From Maridesulfovibrio frigidus DSM 17176 (lineage in GTDB: Bacteria; Desulfobacterota; Desulfovibrionia; Desulfovibrionales; Desulfovibrionaceae), in assembly GCF_000711735.1 (NCBI RefSeq), contig NZ_JONL01000006.1, forward strand, positions 241,152-305,151: 64,000 nt of DNA, written 5' to 3'. The notes below the pieces were generated by a model, which did not search any database, had not been told where the DNA came from, and saw only the letters and a program-made list of their open reading frames with translations. The position numbers and the translations under genes were made by a program. Positions within the stretch are counted from its first letter, which is position 1; each line of letters starts with the position of its first letter. Below, one piece after another: positions 9,283 through 18,195 of this stretch.

Positions 9283-10344
9283 ATGCAAGACGATCCAAGT
9301 AAAACCGAGAAAGCGACGCCCAAGCGGGTAAAGAAATCAAGAGGCGAAGGAAGTGTAGCTAAAAGTCAGGAAATGGGTAAAACCATGACTCTTCTGGCTG
9401 GAGTTCTAGGTCTAAGATATCTCATGGAATTTTACTATGAGCAATTTTATGAGATATTCCATTGGTTCCTAACCAAAGGACTGTTTTCCGAATTAAATCC
9501 AAACTCCGTTTATACTCTTTTCATCTGGTGTTCACAGAAGCTTGCTATAATACTGCTTCCTCTTTTTCTTTTTATTGCTTTTGTTGCTTACCTGACAGTC
9601 AGACTTCAAGTAGGCAGTCTATGGTCGACGAAAGTATTTGAACCCAAATTTGCAAAAATGTTCAACATTTTTGCTGGCATAAAAAAACTTTTCTTAGACG
9701 TTCAAACTCTAATCAGGTTAGCTAAAAGTCTCCTGCAAGCAGTTGTGGTTGGCATTGCACCATATATTGTAATTCAGCAAGAAATGCCTAATTTTCTTCC
9801 TCTTTTTCACTCAGATGCACACAGACTTGCAACTTATATGCTTGAAGTAGGATATAAAATGGCAACCTACGCAATGCTCCCTATGATGGTCATTGCCATA
9901 ATTGATTTAGTGTATACTCGTTGGGATTATCAAGAAAATCTCAAGATGACCAAAGATGAAGTCAAAGACGAAAGAAAGCAGGCTGAGGGTGACCCTCAAG
10001 TTAAAATGCAGATGAAACAGAAAATGATGGCACTGGTTCAAAAACAAATGATGTCAGACATTCCGAATGCTGATGTTGTTATTACCAACCCGACCCACTA
10101 CGCTATTGCCCTCAAATACGACGCCTTACAAGCTCCAGCCCCAATGATTTTAGCCAAAGGGATGAATCTAGTTGCTGAAAAAATTAAAGAAGTTGCTCGC
10201 GAAAACAACATCCCCATCCGCGAAAATAAACCTTTGGCACAGGCTTTGTATAAACAGGTTGAGATCGGTGACGTAATTCCGGAAGAATTGTACCAGGCTG
10301 TAGCCGCCATCCTCGCCAAACTTAACAGTTTCAAGCGCAGATAA
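9283..10344 (+). CDS. flhB: Flagellar biosynthesis protein FlhB
   Basis: FlhB is the export-gate substrate-specificity switch. The 353-residue protein has a basic N-terminus, four membrane segments and a cytoplasmic C-terminal domain with the autocleavage motif NPTH (in ITNPTHYAIAL). It is intact, so self-cleavage and switching from rod/hook to filament export should occur. It sits between fliR and flhA in the usual order. Confidence 0.96.
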   Translation: MQDDPSKTEKATPKRVKKSRGEGSVAKSQEMGKTMTLLAGVLGLRYLMEFYYEQFYEIFHWFLTKGLFSELNPNSVYTLFIWCSQKLAIILLPLFLFIAFVAYLTVRLQVGSLWSTKVFEPKFAKMFNIFAGIKKLFLDVQTLIRLAKSLLQAVVVGIAPYIVIQQEMPNFLPLFHSDAHRLATYMLEVGYKMATYAMLPMMVIAIIDLVYTRWDYQENLKMTKDEVKDERKQAEGDPQVKMQMKQKMMALVQKQMMSDIPNADVVITNPTHYAIALKYDALQAPAPMILAKGMNLVAEKIKEVARENNIPIRENKPLAQALYKQVEIGDVIPEELYQAVAAILAKLNSFKRR

Positions 10345-10412
10345 AGGGCTCACAGGCTACTTCCGGAGCTAGAGTAGCCTCAATGTAAAGACCTGAAAGG
10401 GGTGTCAAAATC

Positions 10413-12506
10413 ATGGCTGTATCAAAGTCAGTTAATATAAATTACGATAGATTTGCCAAACACGGCGATCTTCTTCTTGCAGCAGGCGTAGTAATAATAC
10501 TATTCGTCATGCTTATTCCACTTCCCACCATGATAATTGACTTCATGCTCACAGTCAGCATTTCACTTGGATTGATTATTCTCATTACATCCATGTTTAT
10601 GCAGTCACCTCTAGAATTTTCGATATTTCCATCCCTATTGCTGGTCACAACTCTTTTGCGACTAGCTCTTAACGTTGCGACCACCCGTGCGATTCTACTG
10701 CACGGAGACGAAGGGACATCGGCAGCTGGTAGCGTTATTCAGAGTTTCGGTGAATTTGTTGTCGGTGGTAACTACATCGTCGGTGTTGTTATCTTCCTCA
10801 TCCTTTTCATTCTGAATAAGAAAGTAATCGTCGCGGGTACAACGCGTATTGCTGAAGTAGCTGCTAGATTTACTCTCGATGCTATGCCCGGTAAGCAGAT
10901 GGCGATTGAAGCTGATCTTAACTCCGGCCTGATTGACGAACTGGAAGCCAAGGATCAAAGAACCCTGATCAGACGTGAGGCTGATTTCTACGGTGCTATG
11001 GATGGTGCCGGTAAGTTCGTACAGGGGGATGTTAACGCCAGTATGATGATTACTTTTGTAAACATCATCGGCGGAATTCTGATTGGTGTCCTTCAAAAAG
11101 GAATGCACTGGTCAGACGCAGCTCAGACCTACACACTACTAACCATCGGTGATGGTCTCGTTTCTACAATCCCTTCACTTATTATTTCAACAGCAGCAGG
11201 TATCATCGTTTCACGCGCAGCAGCAGAAGCTAAGATGGGTGAGGAATTCCTCGGTCAGCTTACCTACCACTCACGCGCTCTCAAACTGGTATCAGCAATA
11301 CTCGTAATCTTCGGTATAGTACCGGGAATGCCTACAATACCATTCCTCTTCCTATCTGGACTTGTTTTCGCTCTCTCAACACTCGGACGTGATGAGGAAG
11401 CTGAAAAGGACGCTCTGGTTGCCAAGGAAAAGAAGGACAAGAACGCACCTCCATCTCTCGACAGTCCCGAAGAAGTGCAAGCCCTACTACCATTGGATCA
11501 GTTGGAACTCGAAGTCGGGTACGGACTCATCCCGCTGGTGGACGAAGAACAAAACGGAAACCTTCTTTCACGCATTCGCTCTATACGTCGCCAATTTGCT
11601 CTGGATATGGGTGTCATTGTTCCGTCACTGCACCTGCGTGATAATCTTCAGCTCAAGCCAGGTGAATACCGAGTACTCATTAAGGGTAACGTTATTACCT
11701 CATCTGAAATACTCATTGATCATCAGCTTGCAATGGATCCAGGCGATGCGAAACACAGAATCAAGGGTGTTGAAACAGTTGAACCGGCATTTAATCTACC
11801 GGCCATCTGGATTCCTGACAGCCAGAAAGAAGAGGCAATGCTTGCTGGATACACAGTTGTTGACCCATCAACAGTTATTGCAACACATCTTACTGAAGTG
11901 TTCCGCCGTAACCTTGGCGAATTCCTCGGAAGACAGGAAACTCAGGAACTTCTGGACAACCTCGCGAAACGCGCTCCTAAGGCAGTTGAAGATCTCGTTC
12001 CGAATGTGCTTCACCTTGGAATCGTGCAGAAAGTGCTTCAGAACCTTGTCAAAGAGAATGTCTCTATACGTGACATGCTGACAGTAGTAGAAGCTCTGGC
12101 TGACTACGGACCGTCGATTCAGGACCCTGTTCAGCTAACTGAATATGTCCGTTCTCACATGAGTAGAACAATTATTAAGCCTTATCTTGCAAGTGACGGA
12201 AGTTTACCAATATTGACCTTCGGTCCTAATATTGAAACAAAGCTTAACGAGTCCATTAGATCTTCTGAAAATGGTGGGTTCCTAGCACTTGACCCAGGGG
12301 CTGCTCAGCAGTTAATTCAATCCATTAGTGCCGCCGCTGATAATGTACTAAATACTGACGGTCAGCCGGTCGTATTATGTGCTCCCCAGATGCGAAGCCA
12401 TTTAGCACAACTGATGGTACGGTTCTTGCCTACTATACCTATAATATCTCAGGCTGAGATTCCTGCTAGTATTCGAATCATGTCAGCCGGTGTTGTAGAG
12501 TTCTAA
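10413..12506 (+). CDS. flhA: Flagellar biosynthesis protein FlhA
   Basis: FlhA is the large export-gate subunit that uses proton motive force and docks chaperone-substrate complexes. The 697-residue length is standard. About eight membrane helices (1-320) include the FHIPEP-region counterpart around ATRFTLDAMPGKQMAI-like residues (AARFTLDAMPGKQM), followed by the cytoplasmic domain. An AAGG(GG) ribosome site precedes the ATG. It ends 14 bases before flhF. Confidence 0.97.
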   Translation: MAVSKSVNINYDRFAKHGDLLLAAGVVIILFVMLIPLPTMIIDFMLTVSISLGLIILITSMFMQSPLEFSIFPSLLLVTTLLRLALNVATTRAILLHGDEGTSAAGSVIQSFGEFVVGGNYIVGVVIFLILFILNKKVIVAGTTRIAEVAARFTLDAMPGKQMAIEADLNSGLIDELEAKDQRTLIRREADFYGAMDGAGKFVQGDVNASMMITFVNIIGGILIGVLQKGMHWSDAAQTYTLLTIGDGLVSTIPSLIISTAAGIIVSRAAAEAKMGEEFLGQLTYHSRALKLVSAILVIFGIVPGMPTIPFLFLSGLVFALSTLGRDEEAEKDALVAKEKKDKNAPPSLDSPEEVQALLPLDQLELEVGYGLIPLVDEEQNGNLLSRIRSIRRQFALDMGVIVPSLHLRDNLQLKPGEYRVLIKGNVITSSEILIDHQLAMDPGDAKHRIKGVETVEPAFNLPAIWIPDSQKEEAMLAGYTVVDPSTVIATHLTEVFRRNLGEFLGRQETQELLDNLAKRAPKAVEDLVPNVLHLGIVQKVLQNLVKENVSIRDMLTVVEALADYGPSIQDPVQLTEYVRSHMSRTIIKPYLASDGSLPILTFGPNIETKLNESIRSSENGGFLALDPGAAQQLIQSISAAADNVLNTDGQPVVLCAPQMRSHLAQLMVRFLPTIPIISQAEIPASIRIMSAGVVEF

Positions 12507-12520
12507 AAAGGGTTGGTAAT

Positions 12521-13609
12521 ATGCGGGTAAAAACATTCAGAGGAAGCAGCACAGCAACCGTTTTCGCCGAAATAAAAGCGGAATTCGGAGACAGTGCAGT
12601 AATCCTCAGCAATAAGTCAGTCGAGGAAAGTGGGCGTAAAATCCACGAAATCATGGTCGGCGTTGAAGGTCAGGAAGCCCCTGTCCAGCCGCAGGCCACC
12701 AGAGATGACGTTATCGGGGAAGCTATGAATAACATCCCCGAATGGAACCAAGAATGGAACCAGATTAAAGGTCACATGATGGCTCTTCTAAAGCCGCAGA
12801 TGAACCTTAACCTGCTTGCCCCCCGTCAACGCCTTGCTCTAGAATATCTCGAGCGCGAAGGGGTTGAAGGCAAAGTCATTATGAGTTTGTTTCACGAACT
12901 CAGACAGGATGCTTCAAAAGCCATTCTACCTGTCCTTGAAACCATTGCACCGGTTTGCCCTTTCGACAACGAAAACTGGCCTCAAAAATTTCACGCTCTG
13001 GCTGGCCCGCACGGAGTAGGAAAAACTTCTACAATCATCAGGCTCGCCCTGAGAGAAAAGAAGGCTAATCCGGGAGCACGTATATGCGTAGCTTCTGCAG
13101 ACCAAGGACAAGGCAAAGGAAGACTTGTACTGCGGCATTACGCAGATCTTTCAGGACTTGAATTCAGAGATCTCGCAACAAGAGAAGATTTTGCAACACT
13201 CATGGGTGAAAGCCATAATTTTGACAAAGTGTTTATCGACCTCCCCGGACTTTCAGGAAATGCAGAACTCGATGCTTGGCTTGGAGTCTGCGGCCTGAAC
13301 GGAGCATGCGACTTAGCTGTTCATTTGGTACTGAACCCCTACTTCGCTCCGGCTCAATACACTGCGTTTCTAAAAAAATATAAGTCTGTAAAACTGAAGA
13401 GCCTGATCTGGACTAAGCTTGATGAGTCTTGCGCATACGGTGCTTTGGTTAATATGTCTCATGAAAGTGGACTTCCCGTCTCTCTCCTCTCATACGGATC
13501 CGGACTTAGAAATAGCCTTAAATCGGCAGTTGCAAAAGATTTTTGGAGACTAATTTTTAAGCATCAGCTTCCCAAAAATGAGAAAATTGAGTTTGCAAAA
13601 GCAGTTTAG
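12521..13609 (+). CDS. flhF: Flagellar biosynthesis regulator FlhF (SRP-type GTPase), divergent
   Basis: FlhF sets the place where the polar flagellum is built. The 362-residue protein has the usual N-terminal region (MRVKTFRGSS), a helical N domain and a G domain with P-loop GPHGVGKTS (about 162-170) and TKLDE guanine-specificity motif. The motifs between these are eroded: the usual DTYR...EQL element reads ADQGQGKGRLVL and the DTAGR element reads DLPGLS. GTP hydrolysis may therefore be weak or absent. Position between flhA and flhG makes the assignment firm despite the divergence. Confidence 0.92.
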   Translation: MRVKTFRGSSTATVFAEIKAEFGDSAVILSNKSVEESGRKIHEIMVGVEGQEAPVQPQATRDDVIGEAMNNIPEWNQEWNQIKGHMMALLKPQMNLNLLAPRQRLALEYLEREGVEGKVIMSLFHELRQDASKAILPVLETIAPVCPFDNENWPQKFHALAGPHGVGKTSTIIRLALREKKANPGARICVASADQGQGKGRLVLRHYADLSGLEFRDLATREDFATLMGESHNFDKVFIDLPGLSGNAELDAWLGVCGLNGACDLAVHLVLNPYFAPAQYTAFLKKYKSVKLKSLIWTKLDESCAYGALVNMSHESGLPVSLLSYGSGLRNSLKSAVAKDFWRLIFKHQLPKNEKIEFAKAV

Positions 13610-13723
13610 TTAACAAAATTTCGAAATTTATTAGGTTTTTAAGCAAATTAGGGCGCGATACTCGTTGCATAAAACTCGCTAGCAACGTAAACAACAGTTA
13701 TTAAATATATACAGGTGATGTAA

Positions 13724-14551
13724 ATGAGTTCTAATCTTCCCATGGTCTTTTCGGTCACCTCCGGCAAAGGAGGCGTAGGCAAGACAAATATTTCCGTAAA
13801 CTTGGCATGCAACCTCAGTCGCATGGGCAAGAAGGTAATATTATTGGACGCGGACTTAGGACTGGCCAATGTTGATGTAATTCTCGGAATTGCACCAAAG
13901 TACAACCTTTTCCACCTGTTCCACGACGGGGTAGGCATCAAAGAGGTTCTTCATAGAACCGAGTTCGGATTTGATATTCTGCCTGCCTCATCAGGAATCA
14001 GTGATATGGTTTCGCTATCCACAGGACAAAAACTTGACCTACTGGATGCAATGGACCACCTCGAAGATGAAATAGATTATCTAATTGTTGACACCGGAGC
14101 TGGTATCAACGAAAACGTTCTCTACTTCAACCTTGCTGTTCAGGAGCGACTTCTGGTACTAACACCGGAGCCCACATCCCTTACTGATGCATACGCGTTA
14201 ATTAAAGTGATGAAGCTGAACCACGGAGTGGATAGATTTAAAGTTCTAGTGAACATGGCACCTGATATGGCCACAGCTAAAGAGGTCTTTAAGAAACTCT
14301 ATATGGCATGTGATCATTTTCTCAGCGGAGTATCGCTTGAGTTAACGGGCGTAATCCCCCGTGACCCTAAAATGCGTGATGCCGTTATTCAGCAGACACC
14401 GTTGTGCAAGTTAGCTCCCTCGAGTCCTGCATGTATGAAGATCGCGGAAACTGCAAAAAAAATTACAACATGGAAATCCACCTCCGAACTAGATGGAAAT
14501 ATTAAGTTCTTCTGGAAAAAACTCCTCTTCCAAGAACAGTCCGTGGCTTAA
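13724..14551 (+). CDS. flhG: Flagellar number regulator FlhG (MinD-like ATPase)
   Basis: FlhG (FleN/YlxH) is the MinD-type ATPase that counters FlhF and limits flagellar number. The 275-residue protein has the deviant Walker A motif SGKGGVGKTN near residue 14 and LLDADLGLANVD for Walker A'/switch I, plus VDTGAG for switch II. An AGGTGATG ribosome site precedes the ATG. Its 3' end overlaps the fliA reading frame by 59 bases. Confidence 0.94.
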   Translation: MSSNLPMVFSVTSGKGGVGKTNISVNLACNLSRMGKKVILLDADLGLANVDVILGIAPKYNLFHLFHDGVGIKEVLHRTEFGFDILPASSGISDMVSLSTGQKLDLLDAMDHLEDEIDYLIVDTGAGINENVLYFNLAVQERLLVLTPEPTSLTDAYALIKVMKLNHGVDRFKVLVNMAPDMATAKEVFKKLYMACDHFLSGVSLELTGVIPRDPKMRDAVIQQTPLCKLAPSSPACMKIAETAKKITTWKSTSELDGNIKFFWKKLLFQEQSVA

Positions 14552-15284
14552 ACTAGAGTCCGGTAAAACTGCTTGGGAAGATTTTTCGTCCTCTAATAAA
14601 GAGGCGATCGTACGGCATTATTCTCCAAAAATCCGTATTATTGCACTCAGAATGAAATCCAAATTACCGCAAAGCGTGGAACTTGGGGAGCTCATCAGTG
14701 CAGGAAGTATGGGGCTTGTTGAATCTCTGGGAAAATTTCGCCCTGAACTAAAAATAAAATTTGAAACTTATGCTGAAAGCCGGATCAAAGGAGCAATGCT
14801 CGATGAACTAAGGCGTTTGGACTGGTTTTCTCGCGGCCTTCGCCAGAAAGTCAAAACCATTGAAAGCAGCATAAGGGATTTGGAGCACGAAACTGGAATC
14901 AAGCCAACAAGTGAGCAAATCCAGGATGCAACGGGTTTTTCAGCGAAAGAAGTTCAGCAGGGTCTTGAGGCATTACAAACTCAATTCTGCATAAGTCTAG
15001 ACGCTTTCAATGACAATATCCCTAGCAGTAGTGACGCACAATATGATAATGAGCCATACGAAGCCGCTGTTTTTGAAGAAACAGTGGACAAGGTTGCAAA
15101 TCTCATTGATAATTTGACGCCAAGGGAAAAACTGGTATTATCTCTTTATTATGGAGAGGAATTGAATATGAAAGAAACTTCTGAGGTAATGGAAATTACT
15201 GAAGGAAGAGTTTCACAACTCCACTCGCAAGCTTTGATAAAATTAAAAAAAATGTACCAAGAAAAATACGATTCGGAACCTTAA
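14493..15284 (+). CDS. fliA: RNA polymerase sigma factor FliA (sigma-28)
   Basis: FliA directs transcription of late flagellar and chemotaxis genes. The 263-residue protein has region 2 (LGELISAGSMGLVES, FETYAESRIKGAMLDELR), region 3 (EHETGIKPTSEQI) and region 4 (LTPREKLVLSLYYGEELNMKE). The start is forced: a TAG stop lies immediately before this ATG in frame, and no other start codon precedes the conserved core. That gives a 59-base overlap with flhG and no clear ribosome site, which suggests translation coupled to flhG. No anti-sigma FlgM is in the window. Confidence 0.94.
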   Translation: MEILSSSGKNSSSKNSPWLKLESGKTAWEDFSSSNKEAIVRHYSPKIRIIALRMKSKLPQSVELGELISAGSMGLVESLGKFRPELKIKFETYAESRIKGAMLDELRRLDWFSRGLRQKVKTIESSIRDLEHETGIKPTSEQIQDATGFSAKEVQQGLEALQTQFCISLDAFNDNIPSSSDAQYDNEPYEAAVFEETVDKVANLIDNLTPREKLVLSLYYGEELNMKETSEVMEITEGRVSQLHSQALIKLKKMYQEKYDSEP

Positions 15285-15294
15285 GGAGAAGCTA

Positions 15295-15678
15295 ATGGCC
15301 ATTGATTACTCTATGAAAGTACTTGTTGTAGATGACTTCGCGACTATGCGCCGCATCATTAAAAACATTTTGCGTCAGATCGGATTCACTAATATTGTTG
15401 AAGCTGATGACGGAACAACCGCATGGGAACTCCTCAACAAAGACGATAGCATTGAATTTATCGTTTCTGACTGGAATATGCCCCAGATGACCGGAATTGA
15501 ATTTTTGCGCAAAGTTAGAGCTAGCGAAGAATTTTCTGATCTTCCATTCTTGATGGTTACTGCTGAAGCACAGCAGGAAAACATCATTGAAGCTGTTCAG
15601 GCAAAGGTTTCAAACTACATTGTTAAACCTTTCACACCTGACACTCTCGGACAGAAAATCAACAAGATTTTTGAATAG
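15295..15678 (+). CDS. cheY: Chemotaxis response regulator CheY
   Basis: This 127-residue single-domain receiver switches flagellar motor direction when phosphorylated. The acidic pair (VDDF), the phospho-acceptor Asp in DWNMPQMTG, the Thr in MVTAEA and the Lys in VKPF are all present. It begins 10 bases after fliA with a strong GGAG ribosome site and is followed by a terminator, so it ends the flagellar operon. Confidence 0.95.
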   Translation: MAIDYSMKVLVVDDFATMRRIIKNILRQIGFTNIVEADDGTTAWELLNKDDSIEFIVSDWNMPQMTGIEFLRKVRASEEFSDLPFLMVTAEAQQENIIEAVQAKVSNYIVKPFTPDTLGQKINKIFE

Positions 15679-15686
15679 CTGATCCA

Positions 15687-15728
15687 GATATTCAGCGGGT
15701 ATTTAATAATCCCCGCTGAATATTTTTT
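15687..15728 (+). terminator. Rho-independent terminator after cheY
   Basis: The perfect stem ATATTCAGCGGG / CCCGCTGAATAT closes an 11-base loop and is followed by a T-run. It marks the end of the fliR-cheY transcript. Confidence 0.88.
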
Positions 15729-15784
15729 ACTATTCATTAGATAAGTCCTAGTAAGAGCCAAGACTTCATCAAAGGGTTACATGC

Positions 15785-16462
15785 ATGATCTTCCTCGCAG
15801 TAGATGACAGTGACGATTCCGAGGAGGAACTCCAGTCACCTGATACCCCGAGCAAGGCCACTCAAAAGGTTGATCTCGACCTTGACGATGCCCCATTTCT
15901 TGAAGACGAAGATGACGAAGATGACCTGCCGGATGAAGAGCCGGAAGAGCTAGAAGCGCTTGAAGAGGCTCCTAAAGAGAAAAGAGCACTTCCAAAGAAG
16001 GCCATCATCATTGGAATAGCAGTTATAATTTTATTACTGACTGTAATTATTGTAAAACTATTCCTTTTCACCGACGCCCCGGAAGAGATTGCCCCTGTAG
16101 AAGAAATCACCGAAGAAGTTCCGATAGAAGCCCCTCCACCACCTCCAGAAGAACCTGGAGTTACATTGCTAAGACTAGACCCTTTCTGGGTTGAGCAGAA
16201 AGATGAGAAGGGAAACATCCGCTTTCTTGTAGCCAGATTTGCAATGACAACTACTGACGAAAAAATTGTAGGGGAGTACGGCAGAAAAACACTTATACTG
16301 CGGGATGCGGTTTACTACTACCTCAAAAATAAAGATTTGCAGTTTTTATCCGATAAGAATAATGCAGAGACACTTAAAAAAGACCTGCTTATGGTTATCA
16401 ACCAATATTTAAATGCAGGTCAATTCGACACAATTTTATTTGAAAAATACCTTGTGAGGTAG
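15785..16462 (+). CDS. fliL: FliL family flagellar basal body-associated protein
   Basis: FliL proteins surround the motor and support stator function. The 225-residue protein has an unusually long, very acidic cytoplasmic N-terminus (about 1-75), one membrane helix (about 77-97), a Pro/Glu-rich linker and a C-terminal periplasmic FliL domain (about 125-225). The acidic extension is longer than in typical FliL. It starts a new transcript after the cheY terminator, with three small genes following almost without gaps. Confidence 0.8.
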   Translation: MIFLAVDDSDDSEEELQSPDTPSKATQKVDLDLDDAPFLEDEDDEDDLPDEEPEELEALEEAPKEKRALPKKAIIIGIAVIILLLTVIIVKLFLFTDAPEEIAPVEEITEEVPIEAPPPPPEEPGVTLLRLDPFWVEQKDEKGNIRFLVARFAMTTTDEKIVGEYGRKTLILRDAVYYYLKNKDLQFLSDKNNAETLKKDLLMVINQYLNAGQFDTILFEKYLVR

Positions 16463-16464
16463 TT

Positions 16465-16788
16465 ATGCCAGGCCCAGTCGACCTTCCATTAACCATATCT
16501 CAATTGGCTAACGTCCAAAAAATTTCAAACTCCGAAATAAGCAAATCGGAGCTGCAGCAAATTCTAGTGATAAATCCTGCCGAACAGGAGCACAATAAAG
16601 ATTCGCAAAAGCAGATCCAAAAAATAGATAAGGATGAAGGATCTCATCAAATTAAAGATGACGAGCAAAAAAATACCAAGCAAGAAGCCAGATCCCGTAA
16701 GAGAAAAGAAAAAGAAGAAGAATCCAAGTCTGAAGAAGAACCGAAATCGTCCCCATGGTCCGGAAACATAATTAACGTTAAAATATAA
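16465..16788 (+). CDS. Hypothetical charged protein in flagellar block
   Basis: The 107-residue protein begins 2 bases after fliL. The N-terminal third is ordinary (MPGPVDLPLTISQL), while the rest is dominated by Lys and Glu and is probably disordered or a single charged helix. There is no signal peptide or membrane segment. I do not recognise a family; its place in the fliL operon suggests a flagellar or motor-accessory role. Confidence 0.6.
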   Translation: MPGPVDLPLTISQLANVQKISNSEISKSELQQILVINPAEQEHNKDSQKQIQKIDKDEGSHQIKDDEQKNTKQEARSRKRKEKEEESKSEEEPKSSPWSGNIINVKI

Positions 16789-16835
16789 TTCACAATCAAA
16801 CTAAAACCTTCGGATGGCCGAAAAGCTGATTCATA

Positions 16836-17246
16836 ATGACTATATTCCTCTTAATATTCTTCTCCATCACAGAAATTGTACTGCTTATTGCAATCATCTT
16901 TTTCTTTTTAAGACTGAGAAAATCTGAATCTCTCGTGAATCAACTTCAATCCAAGCAAGAAGAGTTTATCAACAAACTTCATTTCAACGCCCAGCTTGAA
17001 AGTGAAATTATTTCGACATTTGAACAAAGACAGCTGGAATTAGCCCATCTCGATCAATTACTTGATAATAAAACCAAGAAGCTTAAAAAAATTCTAGCGC
17101 AGGCTGAAGAGTTTTCGCGCTCCCCCCAATTTTTACGACAGATCATTATCACCGGACATAAAGAGGGTAAAAGCGTAAGCCGATTAGCAAAAGCGACAGG
17201 TTTATCCACAGAAGAAGTTGAACTTATTCTTGATCAATATAACTGA
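16836..17246 (+). CDS. Membrane-anchored coiled-coil protein with C-terminal HTH-like segment
   Basis: The 136-residue protein has one N-terminal membrane helix (about 4-27), a long coiled coil (about 30-105) and a C-terminal segment KSVSRLAKATGLSTEEVELI that looks like a small helix-turn-helix. This arrangement is like DUF6115/DUF2802-type proteins found in flagellar operons of other phyla, but the family match is from memory of layout only. It lies between two other unknowns of the fliL operon. Confidence 0.65.
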   Translation: MTIFLLIFFSITEIVLLIAIIFFFLRLRKSESLVNQLQSKQEEFINKLHFNAQLESEIISTFEQRQLELAHLDQLLDNKTKKLKKILAQAEEFSRSPQFLRQIIITGHKEGKSVSRLAKATGLSTEEVELILDQYN

Positions 17247-17254
17247 TTAATAGC

Positions 17255-18094
17255 ATGAAGATTTCAAAATACGGCAACTCAAGCTACGGCAGCAGTAATT
17301 CAGGATCATCACGCATAGATATTTTTAGAAAGAAATATAAAGTAGGCGAAGTCCTTCATGGGCGGCTTCTTAAATGGGAAAATCAAAAGCTAGGTTGGGT
17401 AGAAGTAAATGACCAGACATTGCTGGCAAACATTTCGTCATCCCCAAACCCGGGCGACTCGTTGATATTTCTTGTTGAGCAACTATACCCGGACATTATT
17501 TTAAAAGAGATAAGTGCTGATGAACTAAGTCAGGGTGGATGTTTCATTAATCCAACTGATATAACTAGAGAGTTCGTAGCAAAAAGGGCCGCTTTTGAAG
17601 CTCAATCACGAAGCATTCTTAATAAATCTTACACGCAGCATGCTGTCTCAAACACAGACAAGTTGACATATTTTTTACAAGTTCTTGAAGATGACACTAA
17701 AAGCTTAATCCTCTATTTTGAAACACTGGAATGCGTTTCAAAACTAAACAGCGCCCTAAAGCGGTCATCACTTCACTACCTGCCATGGCTCATGCCACTT
17801 GCCCTTAATCAGGAAATAGTTCTTAAAGTAAAAAAGGATTCGCAAAATCAAGATAACTCTTTTTTTGAGTTATTTTATGCATTTGATCACCCATCTTCGG
17901 CGGCACAACCAATGCGTTTCAAAATAATGTACAAGAAACCGCAATGTGGCTTTAAACTTTTAACAGATTCACTGAACCTAAGCAGGTTGCTTGCTCCTAA
18001 ATTTAAAGACAATTTCCCTGAATATTTAGGTATAGAAAGAATACCCTCCCACTACGCAGGAGGCTTCCTGTCAGAATTGCTTGGGTCCCAGTAA
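17255..18094 (+). CDS. Hypothetical protein with FliK-like N-terminal beta module
   Basis: The 279-residue protein is the last gene of the fliL operon. After a Ser/Gly-rich start, residues about 27-85 (VGEVLHGRLLKW... NPGDSLIFLVEQ) resemble the small beta domain seen near the N-terminus of some hook-length control proteins. The remainder has no recognised domain. No signal peptide or membrane helix is seen. A role in flagellar assembly is inferred from position and this weak resemblance. Confidence 0.55.
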   Translation: MKISKYGNSSYGSSNSGSSRIDIFRKKYKVGEVLHGRLLKWENQKLGWVEVNDQTLLANISSSPNPGDSLIFLVEQLYPDIILKEISADELSQGGCFINPTDITREFVAKRAAFEAQSRSILNKSYTQHAVSNTDKLTYFLQVLEDDTKSLILYFETLECVSKLNSALKRSSLHYLPWLMPLALNQEIVLKVKKDSQNQDNSFFELFYAFDHPSSAAQPMRFKIMYKKPQCGFKLLTDSLNLSRLLAPKFKDNFPEYLGIERIPSHYAGGFLSELLGSQ

Positions 18095-18195
18095 GTAAGT
18101 TCGACAAATCCCCATTAGAACAGGCGATCTGGACATGTTTCTAATGCATAAATGGATGCTATTCAGCTAATAAATTTCTTAATTCCGAAGACTGA

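Noticed and set aside
11362..12081. 239-codon plus-strand frame inside flhA
   Set aside because: It is a shifted frame wholly within an intact FlhA gene with no ribosome site, and its composition is that of a shadow frame.
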